From assembly GCA_003614735.1 (NCBI GenBank), contig KZ992669.1, positions 1 through 22,492 of the forward strand: DNA of 22,492 nucleotides, read 5' to 3'. Each line of letters opens with the position of its first letter. The first letter of the stretch is position 1. Below are positions 10,047-22,492 of the stretch, piece after piece. A model generated the notes under the pieces. It worked only from the letters and a program-made list of their open reading frames with translations, did no database searches and was not told where the DNA came from. The stretch comes from Thamnocephalis sphaerospora (Eukaryota > Zoopagomycota > Zoopagomycetes > Zoopagales > Sigmoideomycetaceae). Position numbers and translations under genes: made by a program.

Positions 10047-13000
10047 CTAGTTGAGTGTACCGCGACAGAAGGGTGAGCCGCACAAACAGGGGATCTTGTC
10101 CACCTCAATGGGAAACTTGTAGTCATACGTGATCTCCTCGCCCTCTTCAATGTCCTGCTTAGCGTAAATGACAATCTTCTTTTCACCGTCCACGGTAATG
10201 ACGCGTGCAATGCAGTTGGGCTGTGTAGTAAAAGGCACGCAAACACGCGGTTTAGCACTAGTACGGGCACACGAACGGAAAAGCTGCAGCGTAGGTGTCA
10301 CTTACCGCACAGCAATGGTTGATGAAGCGAGCAACGTTGCCTTTCTTTGTAGCGTCAATGACTGTGTCGTCGTCGATGCGGAATAGATAGCTGCTGCCGA
10401 TACCACTACGTTCGTACATCTTTTCGCGATGGTCGGCAACCTTTTGTCGGACCACCTCGCCAATGTACTCGATAACCATCTCCTTGGCCTCGATCCGCTC
10501 CATGGCAAACAAGCCCCAGGCGTGAATAGACGATCGCGCAAAGCGTAGCTGTTTCTTGCGCACGCGCAGCTGATTAAACTTGAAGATATCCGACTCGCCT
10601 GTGGCAGTAGCGGCCGAGCCGACAGACGGCGAGGCACTGCGTACTGCCGACGGATTTGCTGCGGCTGCTGTCACAACAGCGCCAGCGCCCGCGGCCGCCT
10701 GGGCTCCACGCCGGCGCGCATCCATGCCCAGCATCAGCTGGCGATGGTTGGCACGATTCAGGCGCGAAGTGAGCCGGGCGACCACGCCGCTCAGTGCCAA
10801 ACGCCGCCGATCTGGATAGTGTACGCTGCGAATGGTCTTTACGCGATGCCAGTGTGCCAGGTCAAGCATAGAGGTTCGCGCACACGTATCTTCCTCCTCC
10901 ACCTTGCTGCCATTGGTGGCGCCAGCACCAAAAACTGACACACCAAGCGTCTCCTGGCTGCTGGTCTGTGCGTGCGTCGTCGCCGCTGCCGTGGCAACAG
11001 TCAGTGCGTTGTTGCCTTGCTCTGCAAGTAGCTTTTGTGCTGCATCGTAAAAGCGACTGTCCTCGGTGAATATATCTTCCAGAATTGCCTGAACACTGCG
11101 TGCAGGAGCGCGCTGTTTCCGCACCGGGCGGGTTTTTGGTTTTGCTGGTTTTGCTGGAGCTGCAGACGATGCGGATTGAGATTTGCGTCTCATCCGTGCT
11201 GCATCGTCCTCTGTATCCAGGTCCATTGCATCGTTACTCTCGCCAGCAACCGGAGGCAGCGGTAAGCGATCGCTCCCCTCGGTGCCGTATGCCTCTTCGC
11301 CCGACTCGCTACTGCTTGTAAACATAGCCACGTGTCGACGGTCTGCGCTGGCCTTGTCAGACAACGATGCTCGCCGTTTGCGCTGTCCACGCGCATAACG
11401 CTGCGAATCACGGCGCAGCTTGGTCGGACGCTCGTGTGCATACATGTCCACATCTTCGTCCACTGTGGCTTCGTCGTCTTCCGAGCCGCTACTTGTCAGC
11501 TCAGCCGCCCGTCGGATCGAGTGATCTTTTCTACGCCGACTACGCGAGCTCCTGCCCAGGTAGACGTCATCAAGCTCGTCCTCGTCTGCGCTGTTGTGGT
11601 AGATTGATCGACTGCGCGGTCGCTTCAGGCCAAGATGCGACCCACGCCTCTGGTAAAGACGATCGCCCGTCTCTGGTGAAGATGGCATCGATCCAAACGA
11701 TGGTGACGGCGACGGCGTGCGTCGCCTGCGGGTTCTGTCGTATGCATATATGCCTGAATCATGATGATAGGACGTGAACGCAGAGCCAGCTCGCATTGAA
11801 GCTCCGGCACGCTTCTTAAACCGAGGAAGCGCGCTAATCACCGACGAAATATGCGAATGGCGGCCATTGTTGCTGTCGACATCGTCCGCTGCTGCGTGCT
11901 CGGCGTCGTCATCATTGGTAGCATAATGCGACCGATCGGCGTGCACACCAGTGCTAGATCGAGCTTCCGTTTTTAGCGCCACATCCTTAACCATTCCTCG
12001 ATCTGCAGAGCCACGGGCTGTGCGTGAATTGCGCGCCGCAGACTCGTAAAAGTCGAATACACGGCTGGAGATGATGCGATTGGTGACGTCGTCCAGAAAA
12101 GCGTCCAGCAGTGCCTGCTTCACGAGCCATGATGCATCATCAACCAGGCGCCGATCTCGACTGCTGGTAATGTCGTTTTCGCGCAAACGCCGTTCACGTC
12201 TTTCGCGCTCACGCTCGCGCTCACGATCCCGCTGCCGATCATAGCCGACAAGTGCAGAGCACAGCTCGCTCTTGAGCGTCAGTTCCATCTTGCGACCATG
12301 CAACAGCTTGCCATCCATCACAAGATGGCAACGTCGTGCATCCGTGCTAGCCAGAAAGTGTACATGCCAGACACCGCCTATTTGGGCACTCTACCATCGC
12401 AAACGACACCAAACCGCCATTATTGCCACGTTAGTATCCCACATCGTCTCTGTAACCTGCATGCATCGATTGGAAACACGCGTACCTCTACCGGCTTAAA
12501 GCGCTCAAACTCCCGCCGCAATTCGGATGAGGTCATAGAGGGCGGTGCTGTCGAACGCCGAAAGCTAACACATGCACATGGGCCAGTCTGCACGTAGCAT
12601 GGCAAGTGTCAACACCAGTAAGCACCAATCAAAATACAATATGGCAATGACGCTACTTACCGGCGCTGGTATACCATCCTGCATATCATCTTGCTTCGTT
12701 TCTGCATCCATGTGGCCGCGCGACGATGTACTTGCGGTATCTGTGGCAGTCGGCGGTGGTGCATTGGATGTACTGACGTTGGTGGCGGATTTATCTTCCA
12801 TCTGCACCTCTGTCAAGCCGGATTTGAGCGGTATGGCTGGTGCGACCGATCCTTTCAATGTCTCCAGCGGCGGCACTTCGCCCTCATCTTCTAGTGCTCC
12901 CTCCTCTGGTTCGCTCTGCGCCTCAGCACTCGGCGATCGACGTCGGCTACGCGAGCGCGATCGATACGCTGAGCGCCGCCGATCGTGTTCTTCGCGATAA

Positions 13001-14573
13001 ACATCATCACGGTAGTCACGACCTCGCGAGCTCCAGCGACCCTCGTATCCAGATCGTCCTCGGCTGCTGTCTGCGTTGGCTCGCGACCAGCTATCGTTCG
13101 ACGCAGATGCAGGCGTGACGGACGTAGCACTGTCTCGTCGCTCTCCGTCCGCCAAGCGCTCGCCATTCGATCCATGCCTACCAGGAACAGGCGATGCAGC
13201 TGGATCAGGCGCCCATCCTGGTCGGTTTACCAAGGGAGGTGGCGGATATCCTTTGTGCAACGATTCTGATGGGCCAGACTCGGCAAACATTTGGGGCGGC
13301 GGTGGCGGTGGCGGTAGTGGTGGCCCTCTATTTGGCGCACCGTGCATCGGCCAAAACGGCGGTGTGGGTCCGTATGGCCCTGCGGGTCCAGGAGCTGCAG
13401 CACCATACGCAAACGAGCCAGGTGGCGATGCAAAAGGAGGCCGCCCGGAGAGATGATGTGCCGAATGAGGATGCTGATGCGACGGCGGTGGTGGCGGTGG
13501 ATAGCCTGGTGGTGGCAATGGTGGCGGCGGCGGTGGCGGTACTGGTGCAGCATGAGGTGGCGGTGGTGGCACCGAGCCAGGATGCGACGGTGGCGGTGGC
13601 GGTGGCGGTGTGGAGAGCACCGCATCGTGTGCGCCAGGGTAAGAAGACAACGGGCCTGCTGCTACCAACGATGGCGGTGGTGGCTCCTTGGACGCTGTCG
13701 ACGCACTTGACCCATCCCTCTCCGCCAGTATGCGCTCGACTGCAGCACGCAGCTTGCCGCCTACACAGTGCATCGTTAGATGTCGCGGACGCAGGCTACA
13801 TTTGATATTTTCGCTTACCAGTAAGATCAATCTCTACACGTAGCGGCTGACCCTGCAAAACATGACCATTGGCTTTTTCTGCCGCCTGCACAGCGGGTGA
13901 TCGATGCCGGTTCCGGCCGCCTCCGCCATCCTGATCGCCAGCACTTGCATACACGACGCGTGCCAACCCAAGACTACCGCCTGTGCGCGGGCATCGTTCC
14001 AGCTTTAGTGAGGTCACGGTGCCGTATTGCGAAAAGTGTGCGCGCAACAAATTCACTGGCATCATGGGCGAGATGTTGGAAACAAGCACCGCTTGTTCCT
14101 CTGGTAGGGATGGCTCGGTGCCCTAGTGTAGGAGCGCGTTGTCCACGGTCAGACGTGCACGTCTCGCCGCCTCCTCGCGCACTTACGGGAAAACGGATGA
14201 TGCGCAGGTCGCGGATAAGGGCCCGCTTGCCAACGACGCGAATGGCAAGTGATCCATAGGAAAGGCGTGGATCGCGCAGTTCTACCGGCTTGATACCGTT
14301 TAAACACAGCCACGCTCGTCAGTGCGGGACATGACCTGACGCGCACTGCTGGCCTACCTTGTCGGCGCATTCTCCATTAAAGCGATACCGCTTCTTTCCG
14401 TCGGCCGCGCCGCCGTCGTGCAATTGCGGATCGCCCACCAGCTGCCAGTCGGGCTGTGCCGTTCGGTCTGGCCGGTCAGCATGCGGTGCAGAGTCTGTCG
14501 CGACGCTGGCCTGACCAAGCGGCGTTTGCACGGTAAGCACGACGTGCGCCGAAGCCGGATCGCGCTCGCTCAT
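10047..14573 (-). CDS. SET1: Histone H3 lysine-4 methyltransferase Set1 (COMPASS catalytic subunit)
   Basis: Set1 methylates H3K4 in the nucleus within COMPASS. Exons: 14573-14358, 14288-14187, 14122-13819, 13760-12661, 12587-12486, 12390-10306, 10220-10047; 1360 residues from this start. Order: a Y-R-F-N-G motif, then P-V-E-L-R-D-P-R as in fungal Set1; RRM1 about 116-205 (V-L-V-S-N-I at 118-123); a long proline-rich stretch; an Arg-Ser/acidic stretch; a second RRM-like fold about 575-640 spanning two introns; a charged low-complexity middle; an N-SET remnant (S-R-L-N-R-A-N-H-R); the SET domain from about 1220; and post-SET. Catalytic features seen: N1299-H-C-C, P-N-C, Y1335-D-Y1337, and the zinc cysteines C1348, C1350, C1355. 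The start is uncertain: ATG 14573 is a conservative choice, an in-frame ATG lies at 14717, and an upstream exon is possible. Identification is firm. Confidence 0.95.
13220..13690 (-). repeat. GGN/CCN triplet-rich low-complexity DNA encoding proline tracts of SET1
   Basis: On the plus strand this reads as irregular GGTGGC/GGTGGT runs. On the SET1 strand it encodes runs of five to eight prolines separated by Gly, Tyr, His and Ser, within exon 4. Such runs are usual in Set1/SET1A-type proteins as ligands for WW, SH3 or profilin-like partners (inference). The triplet nature makes length variation by slippage likely. Confidence 0.8.
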
Positions 14574-15345
14574 GCTTTGGCGCGCCTGCGCGTGCGCTTG
14601 CGTTCCTGACCCTGCTGCGGCAGCGGCCAAAAGTGCACTGGGATTCAGCAAGCCGCTAGTGTCACGCCTCCCTGCCCATGCGCAAATACACGTACGCACA
14701 GACGCACAGACACGCATACACGCGAGCACACGCACCGTATAGCGCGCGTCAATAAAGATGCGCACGTTGATGAGTGGGTAAAAGACAAGTGCGGAACAGG
14801 GGGATTGTCAACAGTGAATGGAGCCGCGATGCTGGCCAAGAAGTACCGACGACCAACGCGGCAGCCGTAGCAGTCAGGGATGACGGACGTGCCTGTAGCA
14901 ACTAGGCAGGCAAGCAGACGGCCCACCGACGGTAGGCGATCGCAGCGCAGCCAGCCAGCGGCGACAAACCCGTGTACTTGCCAGCCGGCCAGCAGCAGGC
15001 GTCTTGATGGCAATAGCGCCGCTCGGGACGCGAACGGTCGGGTCGCGTTTACAGTGCTAGGTCTGCTGCAGCAGCGATATATGCGCACGGTCAGGGCAGC
15101 AGACGACGGCCGATAGACGCGAGCGTGGCTAAACGCACATATACACCACGTAGGCGAAAGGACAGTGGCGGCTATGACAAAGAAGTAGGTGGTGTTACTG
15201 AGCGGTGGTGATGGATACACGCCCGCCCAGTGCATACATTTACGCGCCATTGACACGCATAGTCAGACGTCAGGTTACCGCGCAGGATACCATGTCTCTT
15301 TTATCGCTGGCTTGTGCGCTCGCCAGTGAAGCACAGCGTGTACAT
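14574..15345. promoter_or_regulatory. Upstream region of SET1 and 3' flank of uS8m, with an alternating CA-rich patch
   Basis: This 772-bp stretch has no gene I can support. Positions about 14680-14735 are an irregular ACAC/ACGC purine-pyrimidine alternation (TGTGCGTG on the SET1 strand). The minus-strand frame remains open through 14717, and an acceptor-like GGGCAG occurs near 14669, so an upstream SET1 exon with a spliced leader may lie here. A 203-residue minus-strand open frame (14645-15256) has no recognisable composition or motif. The SET1 promoter should be here. Confidence 0.5.
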
Positions 15346-15807
15346 TTAGCGTACCCGGCATAGCAGCTTGCCGCCGACATTTTGGCGAATAGCATCATTA
15401 ACCTCCAGAACGCCCTTGCTGGTGGCGACCACGATGATCTCACCCGGCAGCGCCGGCTTGACGATGCCCTGCTGCTGGCCGGCCACTAGTCCGCGCAGCT
15501 GCTGCACCGTGGCCGTCACATGGCGCGATGGTTTGCTGATGACTTTCATCTGCGAAAGCACCGGCTGGTTCTCGCGGTACTTGAGCTCTAGCCAGTAGCG
15601 CCGAGTGCTAATGTTGGCGTTGGTCGTGGGCACGTAGGTCGCATCGGGGCTCTGCTTATTGCCGCGTGCCACTGATGCGATGAAGCCCTGCTCGTACAGG
15701 ACGTTGACCACCGCCAGATTCATCTTTGTCTGCGGAATCGAAATGCGCAGCAGACGCGAACGAAAGCTGTTTTGAATGTGCGAACACAGATTGGGAAGCT
15801 GCGACAT
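15346..15807 (-). CDS. MRPS8: Mitochondrial small-subunit ribosomal protein uS8m
   Basis: This is the mitochondrial homologue of bacterial S8, which binds the central domain of the small-subunit rRNA. The single exon encodes 153 residues, close to yeast Mrps8. The start ATG at 15807 sits in CACCATGT. The N-terminus follows the fungal uS8m pattern (L-C-S-H-I-Q-N-S-F-R-S-R), followed by a Y-E-Q-G-F-I-A-S-V block, T-R-R-Y-W-L-E-L-K-Y-R, the K-V-I-S-K-P-S-R loop and P-G-E-I-I-V-V-A-T; it ends in G-G-K-L-L-C-R-V-R. The frame stays open 51 codons upstream, but that part looks noncoding. No classical presequence is evident. It is the only intronless gene here, is divergent from DDX41 and lies upstream of SET1 on the same strand. 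Mitochondrial rather than bacterial S8 is inferred from sequence flavour and context. Confidence 0.9.
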   Translation of the reverse strand: MSQLPNLCSHIQNSFRSRLLRISIPQTKMNLAVVNVLYEQGFIASVARGNKQSPDATYVPTTNANISTRRYWLELKYRENQPVLSQMKVISKPSRHVTATVQQLRGLVAGQQQGIVKPALPGEIIVVATSKGVLEVNDAIRQNVGGKLLCRVR

Positions 15808-16038
15808 GGTGGGCGACACTAGCAGGGCAGCGCGTAGGCGTGGCGTCCAGAGAGCGACGACAGGGAAAGGCCACACAGCTGGGCGGAATCCGACAAGAAA
15901 GAGGCGATCGCAGACTGGAACGATTCGGCGGCTGCGCGTGTGTTTTCCCGCTTTCGCCAAATCCCCTGGTCAGCTCACCGCCGCTCGACATCACCCCACG
16001 CGTAGAGACACGCTGACGAGCTACCACCGTCGCCAAGC
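15808..16038. promoter_or_regulatory. Short divergent promoter between uS8m and DDX41
   Basis: Only 231 bp separates the two start codons, so both promoters must be packed here. No TATA box or repeated operator-like motif was recognised. Confidence 0.5.
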
Positions 16039-18826
<2,788 letters not shown>

Positions 18827-19162
18827 TCTACTCACAGGTCGACAGACGCTGCAGCGCAAGTACATAAAGTTTAGAAACATTATATTGAGTGCTACCAACA
18901 GTCCGTCAACTTTTACTGCTCAGGCAGCATCCAAATAGCTCGGCACAGATGTGGCGGTTCAGCCCGGCATCTGCCTGCAGGTATAGAGCTAAAAAGCTGC
19001 CTCGTTTGTACATTGCATCGCCTAATAACGTAGTCCACGCGAGCGAATAAAACCGCAAAACCGTAAACATTTAATGTATCAAAGTGCAAAGACAAAGAGC
19101 AGCCAACTTTGGCAAATTACGCAGTAAAAACGCATACACTTGCAACATCGCTAAAGCTCACG
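18827..19162. other. Convergent intergenic region between DDX41 and the nuclease-kinase gene
   Basis: This is 336 bp between facing stop codons, more A+T-rich than the sequence to the left. No gene or RNA structure was recognised. It should carry the 3' ends of both transcripts. Confidence 0.55.
19046..19051 (+). terminator. AATAAA polyadenylation-like signal, possibly for DDX41
   Basis: An exact AATAAA occurs 220 bp after the DDX41 stop in an A-rich stretch. It is the only perfect copy on the plus strand that I noticed in this intergenic region. Use is inferred from position only. Confidence 0.4.
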
Positions 19163-22100
19163 TCAAGTGGCTCCGCACCGACGCTGCGGCGGCTTCTCCG
19201 CGTCTTGTGGGCCACTCCTATGGAGTACGCCACTGCCTCCGGAATGTAGCACAGTGCTGCCCATAGGCTCGAAGGTAATAGTGTGGGCTTTCCTGGAAAC
19301 ACCTGCTGTATCGCGACCGAGCGTCTTGAGCGTCTGTTGAATCGAATTTGCTTCTTTTATGACGTCTCGAGCATGCGGCCGCTTCTTCGGAACCGGGTCC
19401 ATCATCTTCGTCATCAAAACATACATGGCCTCGCATTTGATGCTCTGATTCTGTGTGCGTCAACTAGGTTAGTGCATGTTGTCTGTTACATTCGGACCGC
19501 TTACTTGCCCTCATGATCGTACGCAGCGTTGCGCCAAGCGAGTATACATCCGATGCCGGCGTTGAGTTGCGCGCGCTGCTCTCTGGTGCACAGTAGCCTT
19601 TGGTTCCTCCGGTCGGGTATATCGGTGTATTAAGCTCCACGTCATCCTCAATAGGATGCGCTGATCCAAAGTCGCAAATAACCACGCGCACTGGCTGCCC
19701 GTCGCCGTCGTTTTTTACCACAATCAAATTGTCTGGCTTGATGTCGCCATGTACTACCTTGAAGTCTTCGTGCAACATCGCCAGTGTCTAGTGATGTACC
19801 GCGTTAGTAAATGTACAGAGACACGCTATCATGTCTAGCTCGTACCGTGGCCACATACTGCGCAAACTTGGCCAGCTGCATCGGCGTACTAATTGGCCGT
19901 TTTGCTTCCTGCTCCGTATTCATGACGAGTATTGGGTAACCGTCACATTCGCCTGTCCAGACAATCTTTGTAACACGTCCATCCAGCTGGCCATACTGCG
20001 GCGTGATTTGCATATTATTGCGCAGCTTCGCGGCGCGCAGGATCAGCTTGTTCATCCATATTTCGTGCTCTCCAAAGCAAGTGTCCTTAAACACTTTGAT
20101 GAATATTTTTTGCCCACCGGGGCTGATGGCACGTGCCATCCACGATGGCGACTCAAATAGCTGTAGATGGGTGCGCATTAGTTTGCGCTGATACTATGTC
20201 TATCTGTGCACACATCCGGCTACTTACTTGCTCCTCGTCTGTATCACTCTCAAAGTCTGTGTTATTAGTGTCATTACACGTGTCGGTGCTGCACCTTTTT
20301 GAAAACTGGGCTTCAAAAAACAGTGATTTAAAACTGTCGCGCTTTAGCACGTTGGCATTCTCCAGAGTCCTCCACACACAGTTTACATGGCCACGACTAC
20401 CATAAGCTACTGTATTATTGCTGCCGTTTCCAGCACCACCATTGTCGCCTTGGTCCTCATTGCCGCGCCTCCTTTTGGCAGATCGCACCTCTGATTCAGC
20501 CTTTCTTGATATCTCATTGAGCATTTGACGCTTAGCATCACGATCTCCACTTTTGAGCCCCGTGTGGTCGTGCTCTAGCCGCTCAAGTACAAGGTCGATT
20601 TGGTTACAGAATGCAACTGATGCTTCAATGTAACTGGTGCTGTCAATTACTCCATCATTCGCTGGTGACAGATTTACAGTCTTGTACAAATAGATGGCAT
20701 ATCCTCTGCGATTTTGGTCTAATAGAGCAAGATGTGTTAATAGAGGATGATACTACACCATTGATGCAGCAAAAATACGTACCTGGATGTGCTGATACAC
20801 ACAAGTAGAACTCGATTTCGAGACCGTGCACGAATGAGCCTACGCAAAACGGCGCGCAGCGCTTATCGTCAATTTTGCCTTTTGGTGTATAGCCATAAAG
20901 AAGAGCTTCCTGTCTGCAGATTGCGTCCACCATCTGAAGATAAAATTTGGCCCTATAGACAACTGCAGATTAGCATCTGTGCCATGCATTATGCTCGCAA
21001 TTTAAATTGCATACCTGATACCCTTGCGATTGTCAGTGCTTTTCTTAATCTCGCTTTGCATAAAGCACACTTCGCGCTCGAGAATGTTGTCTGGATATTC
21101 TCCTATCATGCGGATTTCTTGGCCCAGGAGCGCATCTATCATAATAGAAAAGCGGAAGTCGGGTTTAACGTCAAGCCCGTACGTTCTTTTTTGTGAATCG
21201 TCTTCCTGCCTATAAGCAGCGCCAGAATTCATCTGAAAGTCCCTATTGTATGGTAAAGCGTTAGTATACTACCCGGCATAAATCATGTCGCACACCAATC
21301 AACCAGCCTTGTAGTCAGGATACGTGGGTCTGTCCTATTTATAAGCCGCAGCCTGGTCTCCATCAGCAATGAATAGACTAGCACGCGAATGTCATATTCC
21401 GAATTCACCAGCTCAAAAAAGTTGTGGCCTCTGAGCTGTTCTATATAAGAATGCACAAGCCACAGCTCTTTTTCGCCGGCATGAAAAGGCGGGAGCTCGT
21501 CATGCACCATCTCGTTTCTGCTACTACTTCCTTCACCATTCGGATTGGTATCGATTGCCCTGACATAGTGTCCGCTAGCGAAGAAATCAGCATAGCAACC
21601 CTAATTGTCATGACATGCATTAGCGCTAATAGTTATATATACGCTACTGTGACACTTACTTGGTTGATATTTACGCAAGTTCGTGCCTGCTTCAGCTTTT
21701 TGAGCAAAGAAAGTATATATGGCCTGGTGTCACTTGGGAATCTTTTAGGATCAAGATACCGACTTATATTGTTGAGGTCAAGGTCGGCAATTATAGGATC
21801 TCTCATAACATTCCTGGCATTTGGTGTTAGTGGCAATGGCTTGTGCAAGCGTTACTTACGCCAAGTCACTCACCTCCTGGTGAAAACAGTGCCGTACACT
21901 ACATCACAAATCACTCAGTGGTCAATAATCTGGGCGGCGTGCGCAAGTGTAACAGAATAGCCGCAGAGTTTACCTTCGTCGGCCATGCCTTCGCCAGGCA
22001 GTGGCTCAGGGCATCGAAGATGAATGGCGATAAAAAATGAGTTGCGGTTACCCCATGTGTTGCCAATACATGCTTGAATAGCCGCCATCTGCTCTTCATA

Positions 22101-22409
22101 CTTCCATCCTTTGGCAAGCTCAGTCTCGCGCTCTTTCACATGACTATTTCGAATCTTTGCTAAGTGCACAGCAAAGTAAACATCCATGAAGTCGTCGGCA
22201 AGCCGTGACCAGACAGTGTCGATTTCACTTGAAAGTGAGTCGATTCTTTGACACAGCTGCTCAACCCTTCCTACATTGAACGCTCGCATTTCTGGAGTAT
22301 TTCCTACTTCTCTCTTTGCCTCCTCTAGTTCTTCACACAAACGGCTTCGCGCACGCAAGCTCGCGCTATGCTTTTTGCAGTGCTCTTTCAGCTGTTTCAA
22401 GGATACCAT
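19163..22409 (-). CDS. Large protein with PD-(D/E)XK nuclease-like segment and C-terminal protein kinase domain (FunK1/Crinkler-like)
   Basis: I do not recognise a named gene. Exons: 22409-21974, 21913-21874 (tentative 40-base exon), 21813-21660, 21600-21296, 21242-21015, 20952-20783, 20718-20228, 20160-19846, 19787-19509, 19450-19163; 901 residues. The ATG is in GCCATGG. Residues 1-80 look helical/coiled-coil. About 313-440 contain K-P-D-F (P339-D340) and, 36 residues later, S-E-I-K-K (E376, K378), the spacing and chemistry of a PD-(D/E)XK nuclease core. A basic cluster near 526-530 could be a nuclear localisation signal; an acidic linker follows. The kinase spans about 609-860: Lys630 in I-F-I-K-V-F, H726-G-D728 then K-P-D-N, D752-F-G, A780-P-E, and D-V-Y-S-L-G. 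The glycine-rich loop is weak. In fungi and oomycetes such nuclease-kinase fusions occur in FunK1/Crinkler-type families (known; membership here is inferred). The last 40 or so residues and the last acceptor (19450 or 19444) are uncertain. Confidence 0.78.
19451..19508 (-). other. GC-AG intron in the nuclease-kinase gene
   Basis: The exon ends in ATG-AGG at 19509 and the intron opens GCAAGT. This gives a phase-0 join to any of the nearby phase-0 acceptors (exon start 19450, 19444 or later) and continues the kinase C-lobe. The GT inside the same motif (A|GTAAGC) is phase 1 and no phase-1 acceptor is available. A CTAAC motif lies about 22 bases before the first acceptor. Confidence 0.7.
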
Positions 22410-22492
22410 GGCTGGTTGTTTGGTGGTGAAGGCAAGTGTAGAATAGGGCGTGCGCACTATGAAGGTGGTGCGGTGTGTGTTGCGCGGTGTAG
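22410..22492. promoter_or_regulatory. Start of the upstream region of the nuclease-kinase gene
   Basis: These 83 bases upstream of the ATG are rich in CA/AC on the coding strand. The reading frame stays open upstream without a further ATG in view. The window ends before any promoter element can be assigned. Confidence 0.4.

Noticed and set aside
9743-10270. 175-residue minus-strand open frame downstream of SET1
   Set aside because: It overlaps the SET1 last exon in another frame and extends into the intergenic region without any recognisable motif.
10290-10315. SET core reading N-H-C-C instead of N-H-S-C as a possible catalytic defect
   Set aside because: As far as I recall, yeast Set1 also has Cys at this place, so it is a normal fungal variant.
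13194-13805. Plus-strand frames of 122-203 residues with Trp/Arg or Val/Ala repeats
   Set aside because: They arise from GGN triplets opposite the SET1 proline tracts and have no independent support.
14645-15256. 203-residue minus-strand open frame upstream of SET1
   Set aside because: No conserved pattern, odd Cys/Arg-rich composition, and it runs into SET1 in a different frame. Kept as a promoter region.

Overview
The window is nuclear DNA from an intron-dense eukaryote, most likely a fungus and probably an early-diverging lineage (inference). Five of the six genes are cut by short introns, most of them 47-103 bases. Many carry a CTAAC/CTGAC-like branch site close to the acceptor, and three on the minus strand have an exact TACTAAC. 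The SET1 gene has the layout of fungal Set1, with a motif of the type K-P-V-E-L-R-D-P-R ahead of a first RRM and an N-H-C-C-x-P-N-C SET core. The mitochondrial ribosomal protein uS8m also looks fungal. DDX41 is, as I recall, missing from budding yeast, which argues against a Saccharomyces-type genome.

Layout from left to right. (1) Positions 7158 to below 1, minus strand: a large Sec7/BIG-type ARF exchange factor with 19 visible exons, whose 3' end is cut by the window edge. It is damaged near 1513-1618, where a 4-N gap is flanked by two identical 51-bp copies. (2) Positions 7628-9690, plus: GPHR, the Golgi pH regulator, 10 exons, divergent from SEC7 across a 469-bp shared promoter. (3) Positions 14573-10047, minus: SET1 histone H3K4 methyltransferase, 7 exons, convergent with GPHR. 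(4) Positions 15807-15346, minus: single-exon mitochondrial ribosomal protein uS8m, 153 residues. (5) Positions 16039-18826, plus: DDX41 DEAD-box helicase with C-terminal zinc knuckle, 14 exons and 621 residues, divergent from uS8m across 231 bp. (6) Positions 22409-19163, minus: a 10-exon, 901-residue protein joining an unrecognised N-terminal region, a segment with PD-(D/E)XK nuclease-like residues and a C-terminal protein kinase domain. I do not recognise it as a named gene; it resembles the fungal FunK1/Crinkler-type class of nuclease-kinase fusions.

Genes 1-5 are housekeeping functions (Golgi traffic, Golgi pH, chromatin, mitochondrial translation, RNA helicase). Their adjacency looks like ordinary eukaryotic gene packing, not a pathway cluster, although SEC7 and GPHR both act at the Golgi and share a promoter region. 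Gene 6 is the accessory-looking part of the window: it is visibly more A+T-rich and has an unusual domain combination.

I assembled exon joins by hand from splice sites, reading frame and remembered family alignments. For GPHR, SET1, DDX41 and the kinase gene the joined exon lengths sum to a multiple of three (1482, 4083, 1866 and 2706 bases). Four introns, one in each of SEC7, GPHR, DDX41 and the kinase gene, can only be joined in frame with a GC donor. No tRNA, rRNA, transposon or CRISPR array was seen.
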